Positions 29,907-39,585 are shown, counted from the stretch's first letter. The stretch: DNA of 53,749 nucleotides from Crenothrix polyspora (GCA_945877505.1 CAMDWT010000001.1:1-53749), one strand, 5' to 3'. Notes: generated by a model from the letters alone, not told the origin. Numbers and translations: made by a program.

Positions 29907-31304
29907 TTAAGAGGGCTGTGTTTGAGTAAGTGTAGGGTGGATTAGTAATATTTGAAGGTCGGCTACATTCGTTCCGGTTGCGCCGGTATTCAATAAATCT
30001 TGTGAGCTTTGTAACGCGGTATAAGCGTCGTTATTGTTTAGTAGAGCCAGTGGATTTAAACCAGCGGCTATGATACGTTTTAGCGTACTTTTATCAGCGA
30101 TACCCCCTGCCGCATCGGTAGGTCCATCGCGACCATCAGTGCCGCCACTCAGAAATGTCCATTCACCTGATAAGCCATATTGCTCTGCGGCAATAGCAAA
30201 AGCGAGTACCATTTCTTGGTTGCGACCACCTCGACCATTACCTTTTAAGGTTACGGTTGTTTCCCCACCAGCGAGTAAGGCTGTTGGTTGGTCTAAACCA
30301 TTATCAATAAGGTTTTTTGCGTAATGAACCCAGTTTTCGGCAGCGAGTCTTGATTCACCACAAAGATGGTCATCATAAATCTGAGTATTATAGCCTAGCG
30401 CCTGTGCGGCGGTAACTGTTGCTTTGAGGCTAATTGAGTTACTGCCAATTAAAGTGTAACGGGTGTTTTTAAAAGTTGAATCGCCCGGCTTTGGTGTCTC
30501 TGGAGCGCGTCCTAATTTACCCAATTCCAAATAGTGTTGAACTTGAATAGGTACTTTATCCCAGATATTCTTGCTGATTAATACATCGATGGCGTCGCTG
30601 AAAGTGCTGGCATCGGGAACAGTGGGGCCACTGGCAATCACACTTAAATCATCACCTAACACATCCGATAAGATAAGGGCATGTAAGTCTGCGGGTTCAG
30701 CTAATTTAGCCATTCCACCCCCCTTTAGCTGTGATAAATGCTTACGTACACAATTAATTTCATTGATTGTCGCACCACTTGCTAGAAGAAGCTCAGTGGT
30801 GGCTATTTTTTCGTGTAGCGAAATGGCCTCAACAGGCGAGGGAATGAGTGCTGAACCACCGCCGCTGATTAAGACTAAAACCAATTCATCTTTTTTTGCT
30901 TGGCTTATAATCTCAATACACTTCTGGGCTGCTTTAAGTCCTGCCTCGTCTGGGAGTGGGTGGCCGGCGCCACTTACTTCAATGTGATCGAGTGCGATTA
31001 CATTGTCATAATTAGTGACGGCAATGCTCTTATCAGTCTGTAAACAAGTGGGGATAATCGCTTGCGCTGCTTTGGCCATAGCACAAGCGGCTTTTCCAAA
31101 AGAGATGATATGTACTTTTAACCATTTCTTACTGAGCACATTGGTTTTATGGCTAAGATCGACTAAGATTTTTAAGTGATCCTCCTCAGAAAACAAGCAT
31201 TGCTTAACCGCTTCATAAGGGTCAGCCGCAATAATACCTGCTTGAAATATGCATAAAGCATCTTTTCTTGAAGACAAGATTGTTTTTTTTGCTAAGGAGT
31301 TCAT
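29907..31304 (-). CDS. gck: Glycerate 2-kinase (GckA/MOFRL type)
   Basis: Phosphorylates glycerate to 2-phosphoglycerate, the exit of the serine cycle toward phosphoenolpyruvate. The 465 residues match the class II glycerate kinase family: VLISGGGSALIPSP near residue 145, a conserved LKGGGMAKLA, and the C-terminal MOFRL part with GGRNQEMVLAFA and FLSGGTDGRDGPTDAAGG. It lies 12 bases upstream of glyA and 14 bases downstream of mtdA, forming mtdA-gck-glyA. The C2 regiospecificity is inferred from family and context. Confidence 0.93.
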   Translation of the reverse strand: MNSLAKKTILSSRKDALCIFQAGIIAADPYEAVKQCLFSEEDHLKILVDLSHKTNVLSKKWLKVHIISFGKAACAMAKAAQAIIPTCLQTDKSIAVTNYDNVIALDHIEVSGAGHPLPDEAGLKAAQKCIEIISQAKKDELVLVLISGGGSALIPSPVEAISLHEKIATTELLLASGATINEINCVRKHLSQLKGGGMAKLAEPADLHALILSDVLGDDLSVIASGPTVPDASTFSDAIDVLISKNIWDKVPIQVQHYLELGKLGRAPETPKPGDSTFKNTRYTLIGSNSISLKATVTAAQALGYNTQIYDDHLCGESRLAAENWVHYAKNLIDNGLDQPTALLAGGETTVTLKGNGRGGRNQEMVLAFAIAAEQYGLSGEWTFLSGGTDGRDGPTDAAGGIADKSTLKRIIAAGLNPLALLNNNDAYTALQSSQDLLNTGATGTNVADLQILLIHPTLTQTQPS

Positions 31305-31318
31305 GGGTAAGTGTTTTA

Positions 31319-32176
31319 CTAAGCCATTTTCTTGGCTAGGGCAAAGATGTTTTCAGCATCAAGAACCAATTTATTGTCCTCAAAGAGTTGTGCAATGCAG
31401 GCGCGGTGCAAAGCCAACTTTAAAACACCAAAACCAATGGCGCCCCAGATTATTTTGCCATGACGTAGATTACCTTTATCCATCATGTCTGTGCCACCAA
31501 TGCCTAGAGGTGGCGTTGCATTGGCATCGGCTATCATCTCAAGATGATGATTATTCTGCCATTGTTCGGTGCTGAGTAGCTCAATACCGGCTGCTCCAGT
31601 TGCTAAGACAATATTGGCCTGTTCAATGGCATGAGCTCTGGCATTATTATCAAAGGCCTCGATAGGCGTTATATCAACGCCAAACCGTAACTTCATGTTG
31701 TTGCAAGCTTCAATAGCACGTTCCATTTTGCGTGCTGTGATTGAAACGCTTGCTCCTTCCTGTGCCAACATGGCTGCAGCACGCTGTCCTACGGGACCTG
31801 TGCCTGCTAAAACCACCGCTTTTTTGCCGGCTATAACACCGCTAGCCGCTAATTTGGCAACTGCTGCTGCCGCGGTCGTGTTGCTGCCATTACTATCTAA
31901 CATAACGGAGACCTGAAAGCCGGGGAAGAAGCAGTGTTGGATCGCATTAAATAATTTTTGGCCAGCTAGCATGTCGCTACCGCCAACGAAAATGGCGGTA
32001 TTTTTTTTATCTTTAGGTGCGCGGGTAAAAATAGTACCCTCTACTAATCCAGTGACATTGTCAGCCGTTAAATTACCATGCCCGATGACATGGTCTGCTC
32101 CACCATCATAGGCAACTACGGTGTCAAAAACGGATGGGTGGGTGTCTGTGTCGAATTGGAATAGCAGTTTTTTCAT
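31319..32176 (-). CDS. mtdA: NAD(P)-dependent methylene-tetrahydromethanopterin/-folate dehydrogenase
   Basis: Interconverts methylene and methenyl forms of tetrahydrofolate (and, in Methylorubrum, tetrahydromethanopterin) with NADP. The 285 residues closely follow MtdA: KKLLFQFDTDTHPSVFD at the start, YDGGADH, MLDSNGSNTT, VVLAGTGPVGQRAA as the dinucleotide loop, and PPLGIGG. MtdA is largely confined to methylotrophs and is a strong lifestyle marker. The start ATG with AGAGGA six bases upstream is chosen over one 11 codons earlier, which lacks a ribosome-binding site. The usual partner fch is not adjacent. Confidence 0.94.
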   Translation of the reverse strand: MKKLLFQFDTDTHPSVFDTVVAYDGGADHVIGHGNLTADNVTGLVEGTIFTRAPKDKKNTAIFVGGSDMLAGQKLFNAIQHCFFPGFQVSVMLDSNGSNTTAAAAVAKLAASGVIAGKKAVVLAGTGPVGQRAAAMLAQEGASVSITARKMERAIEACNNMKLRFGVDITPIEAFDNNARAHAIEQANIVLATGAAGIELLSTEQWQNNHHLEMIADANATPPLGIGGTDMMDKGNLRHGKIIWGAIGFGVLKLALHRACIAQLFEDNKLVLDAENIFALAKKMA

Positions 32177-32730
32177 AAGCGTCCTCTGTAGAAACTCCTT
32201 TTTAATCATGGAGTTATTCTAATTAAATGAATTAGTTACAGTCCTTATTCTTCAAGCACACTATAAATGCACACTCTATAAGTCATTGTAAAATAATAAA
32301 TTAACCCCATTTTTAAAAACAAGAACTTTTTTTCTAATTCGTATTTCAAGGGATAAAAGAATTTTATTATAACTTACTTGGAATTTATTGTGGCTATGGT
32401 CAAACGTCAAAATTCAAATTTTCAGAATTTATTGTTGTAGGTCAAAAAAACATATCAAGACTATGCGAATATCAAACAAAGCACTTGATTCAGAATTAGG
32501 TAAGGTGATTCATAGAGAAGTGATTGAAAATAGATTAATGGGTGGAAAGGAGATAATACTTCTTGCTGCTTTATAATAACTCAAGATTACCAAAAAGAGA
32601 GTAGGAATAGGGGCACGTTATTACTTGGGCTACTCTAAATTAAAAAGCTAACAAATTGTTCAATTCACGTAAAAATAAAATCTGCTATTTCTCAGCTTAA
32701 TGTTCCTTGTAATATCATCAGGAACTATTT
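32177..32730. other. Gap upstream of mtdA with no convincing gene
   Basis: About 550 AT-rich bases between mtdA and the 745-aa gene, both on the minus strand. It should hold the promoter of the mtdA-gck-glyA unit. A short direct repeat lies at 32256-32275. A 62-codon plus-strand frame (32388-32576, TTG start) has no recognisable product and no ribosome-binding site. Confidence 0.5.
32256..32275. promoter_or_regulatory. Direct repeat, possible operator upstream of mtdA
   Basis: GCACACT occurs at 32256-32262 and again at 32269-32275, spaced 13 bases start to start and embedded in GCACACT-ATAA / GCACACT-CTATAA. It lies about 80-100 bases before the mtdA start. Such paired sites often bind a regulator; which one is unknown. 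Confidence 0.35.
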
Positions 32731-34968
32731 TTATAGCGAAAAACTTTCTTTTTTAATCAGATTGATTTCGTTTTTAATTGAAGATTTTGTGTCTTGTGAA
32801 TGAATAAAAAATGTTAGGTTATAGGCATTTTCAAATTGAAATGCTTGCGCAAAATTTCTGATAACTGGTATGAGTACATTATCTTTTTCAATTGATGACG
32901 GTAGGCTTTCCAGGTTTTTTTCTGATTCCTTCATTAACTGAGCAACTTTTTGAGTATTACCTATTCGACTGTAACTTCTTGAAAGGCAACTTGCAACAAT
33001 GGCTTTGTCGCTTGGTAGCTCAATTGTATGCATTTGTTTTTCTGCTATATCTAAATATGAGTTAGCTTTACTGGAGTCATAACTGGCAATTAAACCTGAA
33101 GCTAAGGCAATATAATTTGGATCCTGTATGTTTTTGTTGATCGTTAAGGCATTATTAAGAGCATTGTTTTTAAGAGATACTTGAACTGCGACATAAAGTA
33201 GTTCACTTTGTTTTTCTGTTGCAATATTTTGTAGTGTCGTTTTTTGCCATTGATTAGTATAAGCATAGCTTCCAACTAACTCTTTAAGTGTTGCGATGGT
33301 TACTTTGGGTAGAAAAACTTCTGTACTAGCAAGCCATTTTCCAGCATTGTCACTTTCATTAACATCATAATAAGCTCGGCCTAGCGCAGCGCGGACGCTA
33401 ACTTGCTGATCAGGTGATTTATTTTTGTCTAACAGTTTATGAGCTATACCGAAATAATTGTTGGCGGCCTTAATATTTCCTGATTTAAAGTTATAAACGG
33501 CAATTTTTAAAGCAGCTTTTAACTGATCATCAGAGTTTGGTATTTGTTTCCATAAGGTTTCTGAGCGTATTAATAGATCATTCTTTTTGTATATTCTTAA
33601 TTGTTCAAATCCCGCTTGTGCTAAGTATTCAGCTTGATTTGAAATAGGTAGTGCGTTAATTCTGCTTTCTATCGCAGTCATAATCTCCTCAACCACCTTG
33701 CCATGATTGATGTCCTTTGCGTGGGCTAATAATAGCCCCATAGTGTGTATATAAACTTCTGTGTCTACAATATACTGTCCAATTTTATAAGCTTCTGCTA
33801 ATTTTTCTTTTTTGAGGAAATCTGTTATTTGTTGATTTAAAAATAAATCCCACTCTTGATGGTTTTCGCTATCATCTAATAGTGCTATTGTGACAGCAAC
33901 AGAGGCAGCTTCAGGGGTAATTGTTTGAGTTATAGTAATTGAATTGTCACCGTTAGAAGAATTAGTAGAAGTCTTTATAGATGCGGTTGGATTTTCTGGA
34001 TTTGTACTGATTTTATCCGAATGTGAATCAAAAGTTCCAGGATCTTTATTAGCTTTTTCCTGAGTATCTTGTAATGTGGTTTTTGAGTCTATCGGACTTC
34101 CTGATGTAGCGGTATCAAAGTTAGAAGCAACCTTTATAGGTAGTGTTGCATTTCCTGCATTTTTGCCAATTTTATCGGCATCTAATCCAAAAGCTCCAAG
34201 AACTTTATTGGCTTTATCGTGGGTATCTTGTAATGCTGTTTGTGCGTCTACCACCCCCCCTGATGCATAGGTAGAAGGGGGTGCTTCTACTGAAAGCGCT
34301 TTTGCAGTTGAAGCGTTATCTTCTGACAAAGCAGATGTGGCAGTAGTATTTTTATTTTCTTTTGTAGTCAGTATATAGGTGGAGCCCAATACAACTAGAA
34401 TAGAAGTGCTTGCGACAAAAAGTAGCTTTTTGCTGGCTACTATTCTTTTTTGTTTTCCGAAAATTTCTTGCTTAATTTCATCTTCAATTCGCTGTTTTCT
34501 TATTCTCTCTGCTTCTGATTTACTTAGCTGTAATTTTTGCCAATCTTTAGCAGCTTTTGAATTCATTAATCGATTTCTTATTTCTATTCTTTCCTGTGTC
34601 TCGGCATATTTAGCAATTATGCCTGAACACCCTGGGCACTCAAGAGGTTCTTGTTCATCGTTATCCAGTTTTATTTTAATTTCGCAATAAGGGCAACTAA
34701 AATCTTGTCTTGTTTCAGTTTTTTCTATGAGTGTTAGTGACGGTGAACTATGGCAAATAAGTCCTGCTATTGTTAATGTATTTTGAATGTTATTAGCTTC
34801 TTCTTTACTAATACTTCTCTTAATGCAAAGTCCGCTGGGCGCATTCAATAATATATCAAGCTGATCCTCCTCAACTTCAAAATACTGACTAATCTTTTTT
34901 TTAATTTGTTCTGCTTCATCCAACCTATCGGGATGAATGCCTTTTACGAATAGATCATATGAAATCAT
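32731..34968 (-). CDS. Membrane protein of unknown function: N-terminal domain, zinc ribbon, TM, TPR-like region
   Basis: Not a named family to me. The 745 residues show, in order: a small N-terminal domain (1-75) with a VKG...IKK...IKR...AG pattern; a zinc ribbon (Cys92, Cys95, Cys111, Cys114); a charged coiled helix (120-180); one membrane segment (182-200); a Ser/Thr/Asn-rich linker (200-350) with two copies of a 53-residue repeat; and a helical C-terminal half (about 380-745) resembling TPR repeats. The topology suggests a cytoplasmic sensor part and a large periplasmic scaffold. It lies inside the serine-cycle cluster, but nothing in the sequence links it to that pathway. Confidence 0.75.
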   Translation of the reverse strand: MISYDLFVKGIHPDRLDEAEQIKKKISQYFEVEEDQLDILLNAPSGLCIKRSISKEEANNIQNTLTIAGLICHSSPSLTLIEKTETRQDFSCPYCEIKIKLDNDEQEPLECPGCSGIIAKYAETQERIEIRNRLMNSKAAKDWQKLQLSKSEAERIRKQRIEDEIKQEIFGKQKRIVASKKLLFVASTSILVVLGSTYILTTKENKNTTATSALSEDNASTAKALSVEAPPSTYASGGVVDAQTALQDTHDKANKVLGAFGLDADKIGKNAGNATLPIKVASNFDTATSGSPIDSKTTLQDTQEKANKDPGTFDSHSDKISTNPENPTASIKTSTNSSNGDNSITITQTITPEAASVAVTIALLDDSENHQEWDLFLNQQITDFLKKEKLAEAYKIGQYIVDTEVYIHTMGLLLAHAKDINHGKVVEEIMTAIESRINALPISNQAEYLAQAGFEQLRIYKKNDLLIRSETLWKQIPNSDDQLKAALKIAVYNFKSGNIKAANNYFGIAHKLLDKNKSPDQQVSVRAALGRAYYDVNESDNAGKWLASTEVFLPKVTIATLKELVGSYAYTNQWQKTTLQNIATEKQSELLYVAVQVSLKNNALNNALTINKNIQDPNYIALASGLIASYDSSKANSYLDIAEKQMHTIELPSDKAIVASCLSRSYSRIGNTQKVAQLMKESEKNLESLPSSIEKDNVLIPVIRNFAQAFQFENAYNLTFFIHSQDTKSSIKNEINLIKKESFSL
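33931..34248 (-). repeat. Two tandem 159-bp coding repeats in the linker of the 745-aa protein
   Basis: Residues 241-293 and 294-346 align with an exact 53-codon offset: DAQTALQDTHDKANK against DSKTTLQDTQEKANK, followed by matching DADKIGKN and SHSDKISTN segments. The DNA is still similar (GTATCTTGTAATG recurs 159 bases apart), pointing to an internal duplication. Seven C residues (34254-34260) lie just before the first copy. Confidence 0.8.
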
Positions 34969-35988
34969 AAATTAAACCCTAAAATTAAGTGTTATATTTA
35001 GTTTGGTTTGCAATTTTTAGCCGTATGGTTGATATGTGGAGACGTATAAATAAATGACGTGCAAACAGTGGTTCTTGTTTCGAATTGGTATGGATTACAC
35101 ACCATCTTTATCAATACTTTTCTGTTTAGGCGAGATTTTATACTTTATTTTGATGTCTTTATTAAACCGCGTGCGGTTAGTGGTAATCGGATGTAAGTTG
35201 ATGTGAATTGATGCGTTCAGTTATGCAGTAGGTCCTGCTTTAATCACATCCACCAAAATGAGGTTTGTGCTGGGAAGATTTGTTCATAGAAAAGCGTATA
35301 AACCACCATAGGCTTTTTAACGAGTTCATAGAGTCAGTTTTTCTTAATAAATATGACTCAATCGCTGTATCGTTTATACAAGTATAACTAGAGCAGGTTA
35401 TCCCTTAAATCGTTGAATTTTACCCTGACTGTTAGTCATTCAATTTAATCGATGAGCTTCTACACTATATTTTTGATTCAGTAATTTAATTATTGGCAAG
35501 CGGGTCAAATCTCTACGAGTTTCACAAGGGTATACCTCTGTAGTGATTGATTTGCTGAATGTATATTGAATGTGCTGCAAATGTAGTTAGATTTTTGTCT
35601 CAATATGTAGTGAAAAATAAAACGATATGATTTTGAGGCTACGTGATTCTATAAGGTAAAAATAGCTGTAAAACAGTGCGTTATGGATAAAGAAGTACCA
35701 TTTTTCATTAACTTACTTTTTTTGCATGAGTTAATGTGATGGTTTTAGGTCTATTATGCCCGATAAAAACAGTGTGCCGTTATTTAAGCTTCACGATTTA
35801 TGGGTGTCTTGTACCGTCCATAATGATACGATTGTATTAAATGAGAACTCTGCTTTAGGAGGTAAAAGTAAAGTTGCCTGAGGGAGTTTTATTGCAGTAT
35901 AGATGAGCATTGAAAAAGTAGATTGCCGATTGCCCAGTGCCTTTTTTATTAAAAAAACTGTGTATTCTTAAACATAAAAGGAAAATAA
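34969..35988. other. Gene-poor kilobase upstream of mdh
   Basis: About 1 kb between divergent genes with no long reading frame on either strand. Visible items: a 14-bp dyad AACCGCGTGCGGTT (35165-35178); a 41-codon ATG frame on the plus strand (35756-35881) preceded by AGG; a perfect AGGAGGT (35857-35863) with no proper gene after it; and AAAGGA just before the mdh ATG. It could hold regulatory sites, a small RNA, or the remains of a gene. Nothing can be assigned firmly. Confidence 0.5.
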
Positions 35989-36966
35989 ATGAAAACACCC
36001 ATTCATATTGCGGTTACCGGTGCGGCAGGACAAATCAGTTATTCATTACTTTTTCGTTTAGCAGCGGGTTCTTTATTGGGTCCAGACCAGCCCATTATCT
36101 TGCATTTGTTAGAGATTACATCGGCTATGAGTGCCTTAGAAGGCGTTGTTATGGAGCTAAAAGATTGTGCAAGTCCTTTGCTGCATCGAATTGAGATAAC
36201 GGATGATCCTATGGTGGCCTTTAAAAATGTTGATTATGCCTTTCTTGTGGGCGCCCGTCCTAGAGGCGTCGGGATGGAGCGAAAAGATTTATTGGAAGTG
36301 AATGCAGAGATATTTGCAGTACAAGGTAAGGCTTTAAATGCAGTGGCTAGAAGAGATGTTAAGGTTTTAGTGACCGGTAATCCAGCCAATACTAACGCAC
36401 TGATTGCATTGAAAAATGCCCCTGATTTGGGTGCTGAAAATTTTTCAGCGATGAGTCGATTGGATCATAATCGAGCAATAAGTCAACTGGCTGAAAAATG
36501 TGGCGTGTTAACCACGGACATAAAGAATATGATTGTTTGGGGTAATCATTCAACAACGCAATATCCGGATTTACATCATGCCAAAGTGAAGGGCCAAGAT
36601 GCCATGTCTTTGGTTGATGAAAGTTGGTTTGTTGATGAATTTATACCGACTGTTCAGCAGCGGGGTGCCGTTGTTATTAAGGCTAGAGGCCAGTCTAGCG
36701 CTGCATCGGCCGCCAATGCAGCGGTTGATCAAATGAGAGATTGGATCATGGGTACTGAAGAGGGTGATTGGGTCAGTATGGGGGTGCTTTCTGATGGTAG
36801 TTATGGTGTTGCTGAAGATCTGGTTTACTCGTTTCCTGTCAAGATAGTCGAGGGTAGAGTGATGATTGTTAAAGATTTAGTGATGAATGAATTCAGTAAG
36901 CAAAAATTAAAGCTTTCAGAGGCTGAGTTAAGCGAAGAAAAAGAAGCGGTTAAGCATTTATTTTGA
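35989..36966 (+). CDS. mdh: Malate dehydrogenase
   Basis: NAD-dependent interconversion of oxaloacetate and malate; in the serine cycle it supplies malate for malate thiokinase. The 325 residues begin with the nucleotide loop [13 protein letters not shown], show the substrate arginine region [14 protein letters not shown] and the catalytic histidine in [11 protein letters not shown]. This matches the cytosolic-type (about 325-residue) MDH rather than the shorter E. coli type. AAAGGA precedes the ATG. It is transcribed toward hprA and is probably a single-gene unit. Confidence 0.95.
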   Translation: MKTPIHIAVTGAAGQISYSLLFRLAAGSLLGPDQPIILHLLEITSAMSALEGVVMELKDCASPLLHRIEITDDPMVAFKNVDYAFLVGARPRGVGMERKDLLEVNAEIFAVQGKALNAVARRDVKVLVTGNPANTNALIALKNAPDLGAENFSAMSRLDHNRAISQLAEKCGVLTTDIKNMIVWGNHSTTQYPDLHHAKVKGQDAMSLVDESWFVDEFIPTVQQRGAVVIKARGQSSAASAANAAVDQMRDWIMGTEEGDWVSMGVLSDGSYGVAEDLVYSFPVKIVEGRVMIVKDLVMNEFSKQKLKLSEAELSEEKEAVKHLF

Positions 36967-37067
36967 ATGTAGTCATTTAAGTAGCTTTATCCTGAGCTGC
37001 ACGACTTAAAAATCGACTAACTTCTATGGCGCAATCGGTCTTGCACCATAGAAGTAGATTTGGGGTT

Positions 37068-38039
37068 TTAAACAACTCTGTCTTTGGGCTCTTCACCTGC
37101 AAAAAATGCCGATATATTAGCCAGTACGCGGTTACCCATGGCGACTCTGGTTTCTTCAGTTGCACTGCCTAAATGAGGCAAGAGTGACACGTTATTTAGG
37201 TCTAAAAAGCCTGGATCTATATGAGGTTCTCCTTCAAAAACGTCTAAACCAGCACCGGCTATCCAGCCCTCTTTTAATGCCTTAATTAGCGCCTTACTAT
37301 CAACCACATCACCACGGGCAGTGTTGATTAAATGAGCAGAGGGACGCATCAATTTTAATCGTTTTTCATTGATTAAATGTCGAGTAGCTTCGCCGCCAGG
37401 GCAATGTAATGAGACGAAATTAGCTTCTGATAATAATTCTTCAATACTATCGCAGCGTATGGCTTGTAAATCATTAATGATGTTTTGTGGTGGTGATGAA
37501 GGGGCGTAAAAAAGGATTTTCATGCCGAAGCCATGATGTGCTTTTTTTGCCATTGCTTGAGCAATGCGGCCAAAACCAATTAAACCTAAGGTTTTACCGG
37601 TCACTTTATGCCCGATTAATTGCGTGGGCTTCCAGCCTGTCCATTCTTGGTTAAGAATGAGTCGCTCACCTTCAGGCGCTCGTCTAGCGGACATTAGTAA
37701 GAGTAGCATAGCAATGTCAGCCGTGCAGTCAGTTAAAACATGGGGCGTGTTAGTAACCACCAAGCCTTGTGCTTTAGCCGTATGGATATCGATATTGTTA
37801 TAGCCAACACCAAAGTTACCAATGATTTTTACGCGTTTGTCTTCAATAGAGAGGATGTCAGCCGTAATGGAGTCGGTGACAGTGGGTAATAAGGCATCGG
37901 CAGTTTGCATGGCTTGTTTAAGCTCATCTGCCGTCATAGGAATATCGCTTTCGTTCAGTTGTACGTCGTAGAGTGCCGATAACTGTGCTTCAACTTCAGC
38001 AGGCCATTTACGGGTAACGACCACTTTAGGTTTGTTCAT
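37068..38039 (-). CDS. hprA: Hydroxypyruvate / glyoxylate reductase
   Basis: Reduces hydroxypyruvate to glycerate between serine-glyoxylate aminotransferase and glycerate kinase. The 323 residues form a D-2-hydroxyacid dehydrogenase: NAD loop GLIGFGRIAQAMA near residue 155, NTARGDVVD with the substrate Arg, and the Glu (DVFEGEP) and His (LLPHLGSAT) of the catalytic set. Sequence alone could also suit glyoxylate reductase; neighbours (sga upstream by about 110 bases on the same strand) favour hydroxypyruvate. Confidence 0.9.
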   Translation of the reverse strand: MNKPKVVVTRKWPAEVEAQLSALYDVQLNESDIPMTADELKQAMQTADALLPTVTDSITADILSIEDKRVKIIGNFGVGYNNIDIHTAKAQGLVVTNTPHVLTDCTADIAMLLLLMSARRAPEGERLILNQEWTGWKPTQLIGHKVTGKTLGLIGFGRIAQAMAKKAHHGFGMKILFYAPSSPPQNIINDLQAIRCDSIEELLSEANFVSLHCPGGEATRHLINEKRLKLMRPSAHLINTARGDVVDSKALIKALKEGWIAGAGLDVFEGEPHIDPGFLDLNNVSLLPHLGSATEETRVAMGNRVLANISAFFAGEEPKDRVV

Positions 38040-38106
38040 TGAGTATTCTCCATATTGATTTATGGTTTTTGGCCCAAGAGCTAAGACTTATTTCTGGAGA
38101 GGGTAA

Positions 38107-38136
38107 TGTAGTCCGTTAGAAAGTAAGCGGACTACA
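38107..38136. repeat. Hairpin between sga and hprA
   Basis: TGTAGTCCG (38107-38115) and CGGACTACA (38128-38136) form a 9-bp stem around a 12-base loop. There is no T-run, so it may stabilise the sga transcript end, partly terminate, or be a dispersed palindrome like the one at 28590-28613. Confidence 0.6.
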
Positions 38137-38150
38137 CTACTCAAAGCCGA

Positions 38151-39317
38151 TTATTTTGCAGTTGAACGATAGTATTCGATAGCCGCAGCCACGCCCGAGC
38201 CTGGTTTGATATCGAAGCCGCAATCTAGCAGTGCCATTTCAACACCTGCTATAGCGCCTAACATAGAAACATCGTTCATATCGCCAACATGGCCAATACG
38301 GAAAGCTTTGCCAGTCAGTTCAGAAAGACCGCCACCTAATGAAATATTATATTTACTAAAGGCTGTGCTGATGACAGTGCGTGCATCTTTATCTTCAGGG
38401 ACCATAATGGCAGTAACCGTGTCCGATTCAAAGCCAGGTTGCGCGCATATTTTTAAACCCCAAGCAGCGACTGCTTTACGAGTTCCTTCAGCGAGACGGA
38501 AATGACGTGCGTAAACATTTTCCATGCCCTCTTCAAGTAGCATGTCCAACGCTTTACGTAGACCATATAAAATAGGTAAAGCAGGTGTGTAGGGTGTATA
38601 GCCATCTTTATTAGCCGTCATCTGGTCTCTTAAGTCCAGAAAACAACGTGGATAAGTCGATGTTTCAGTTGCTTTTAAGGCTTTTTGGCTAAAGGCTAAA
38701 AAAGCCCCGCCTGCTGGCATCATGAAACCTTTTTGAGAGCCGCTTATGGCGCCATCAACAGCCCACTCGTCCATACGAAAATCAAGGCTGGCAATAGAAC
38801 TGACGCCATCAACAAATAGTAAGGCCGGATGATTTGATGCGTTCATTGCTTTACGAACGCCGGCAATGTCACTTCTAACACCGGTTGCTGTTTCATTATG
38901 GGTTGCTAGAACCGCTTTGATTTCGTGTGCAGTGTCTTCTTTTAAGCGAGCTTCCAGTTTGTCTAAAGGGATGCCTTTGCCCCATGTTTCTTGATGAATT
39001 TCAACATCAAAGCCTAGTCTTTTGCACATTTCAGCCCATAAGTGACTGAACTGACCGAAGCGGTATATCAGTACTTTATCGCCTGGGTTTAAAGTGTTTG
39101 TTAGGGCAATTTCCCAACCAGCGGTTCCTGTTGCAGGAAATACAAAAGCTTGTCCAGTTTCTGTTCTGAAGATTTTTTTTAGGTCGTTTAAAAGAGGCGT
39201 AAGAAGCTTGGGAAAAACAGGTGAGCGATGATCTTCCATAGGAATGTGCATTGCATTCAGGATTTCATTAGGCACATTGGTAGGGCCTGGGATATATAGG
39301 TGGTTACGACCAGCCAT
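38151..39317 (-). CDS. sga: Serine-glyoxylate aminotransferase
   Basis: PLP enzyme that turns serine plus glyoxylate into hydroxypyruvate plus glycine, both moving carbon on and regenerating the C1 acceptor. The 388 residues open with GRNHLYIPGPTNVP and contain the PLP lysine Lys196 (ISGSQKGFM) and a conserved HNETATGV segment. It lies upstream of hprA in the pathway order and divergent from mcl-mtkA-mtkB, so the intervening 268 bases may coordinate both arms. AAGAGGC precedes the ATG. Confidence 0.95.
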   Translation of the reverse strand: MAGRNHLYIPGPTNVPNEILNAMHIPMEDHRSPVFPKLLTPLLNDLKKIFRTETGQAFVFPATGTAGWEIALTNTLNPGDKVLIYRFGQFSHLWAEMCKRLGFDVEIHQETWGKGIPLDKLEARLKEDTAHEIKAVLATHNETATGVRSDIAGVRKAMNASNHPALLFVDGVSSIASLDFRMDEWAVDGAISGSQKGFMMPAGGAFLAFSQKALKATETSTYPRCFLDLRDQMTANKDGYTPYTPALPILYGLRKALDMLLEEGMENVYARHFRLAEGTRKAVAAWGLKICAQPGFESDTVTAIMVPEDKDARTVISTAFSKYNISLGGGLSELTGKAFRIGHVGDMNDVSMLGAIAGVEMALLDCGFDIKPGSGVAAAIEYYRSTAK

Positions 39318-39465
39318 GATTTTGCCTCTTTAAGTTAGGTTATTGAATGATAGATTCTGGAATGGGAGTTTAACTAAATCCCCAAAAAACTGGCAATAAT
39401 GACATAGGCATTAGTAATCAGCAAGATTTGATTGTAACTTTAAGGTCGAAAGTACGCGTTAAAAA

Positions 39466-39493
39466 TTGACTTTAGTTGCGCTAAAAGTAGAAT
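39466..39493 (+). promoter_or_regulatory. Candidate sigma-70 promoter for mcl-mtkA-mtkB
   Basis: TTGACT (39466-39471) and TAGAAT (39488-39493) are spaced 16 bases, a good match to the consensus. Transcription would begin near 39500, about 85 bases before the mcl ATG. This is the best promoter match seen near the serine-cycle genes. Confidence 0.5.
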
Positions 39494-39585
39494 GGGCGAT
39501 TTATTTGTTTCTAGGGTAGTCCTTTTTGACCTTAAGAGAAAATTAAATATTAATACTTTACACCATCGAAATTAGGAATGTACCC

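Noticed and set aside
32388-32576. 62-codon plus-strand reading frame between mtdA and the unknown protein
   Set aside because: It starts with TTG, lacks a ribosome-binding site and has no recognisable sequence.
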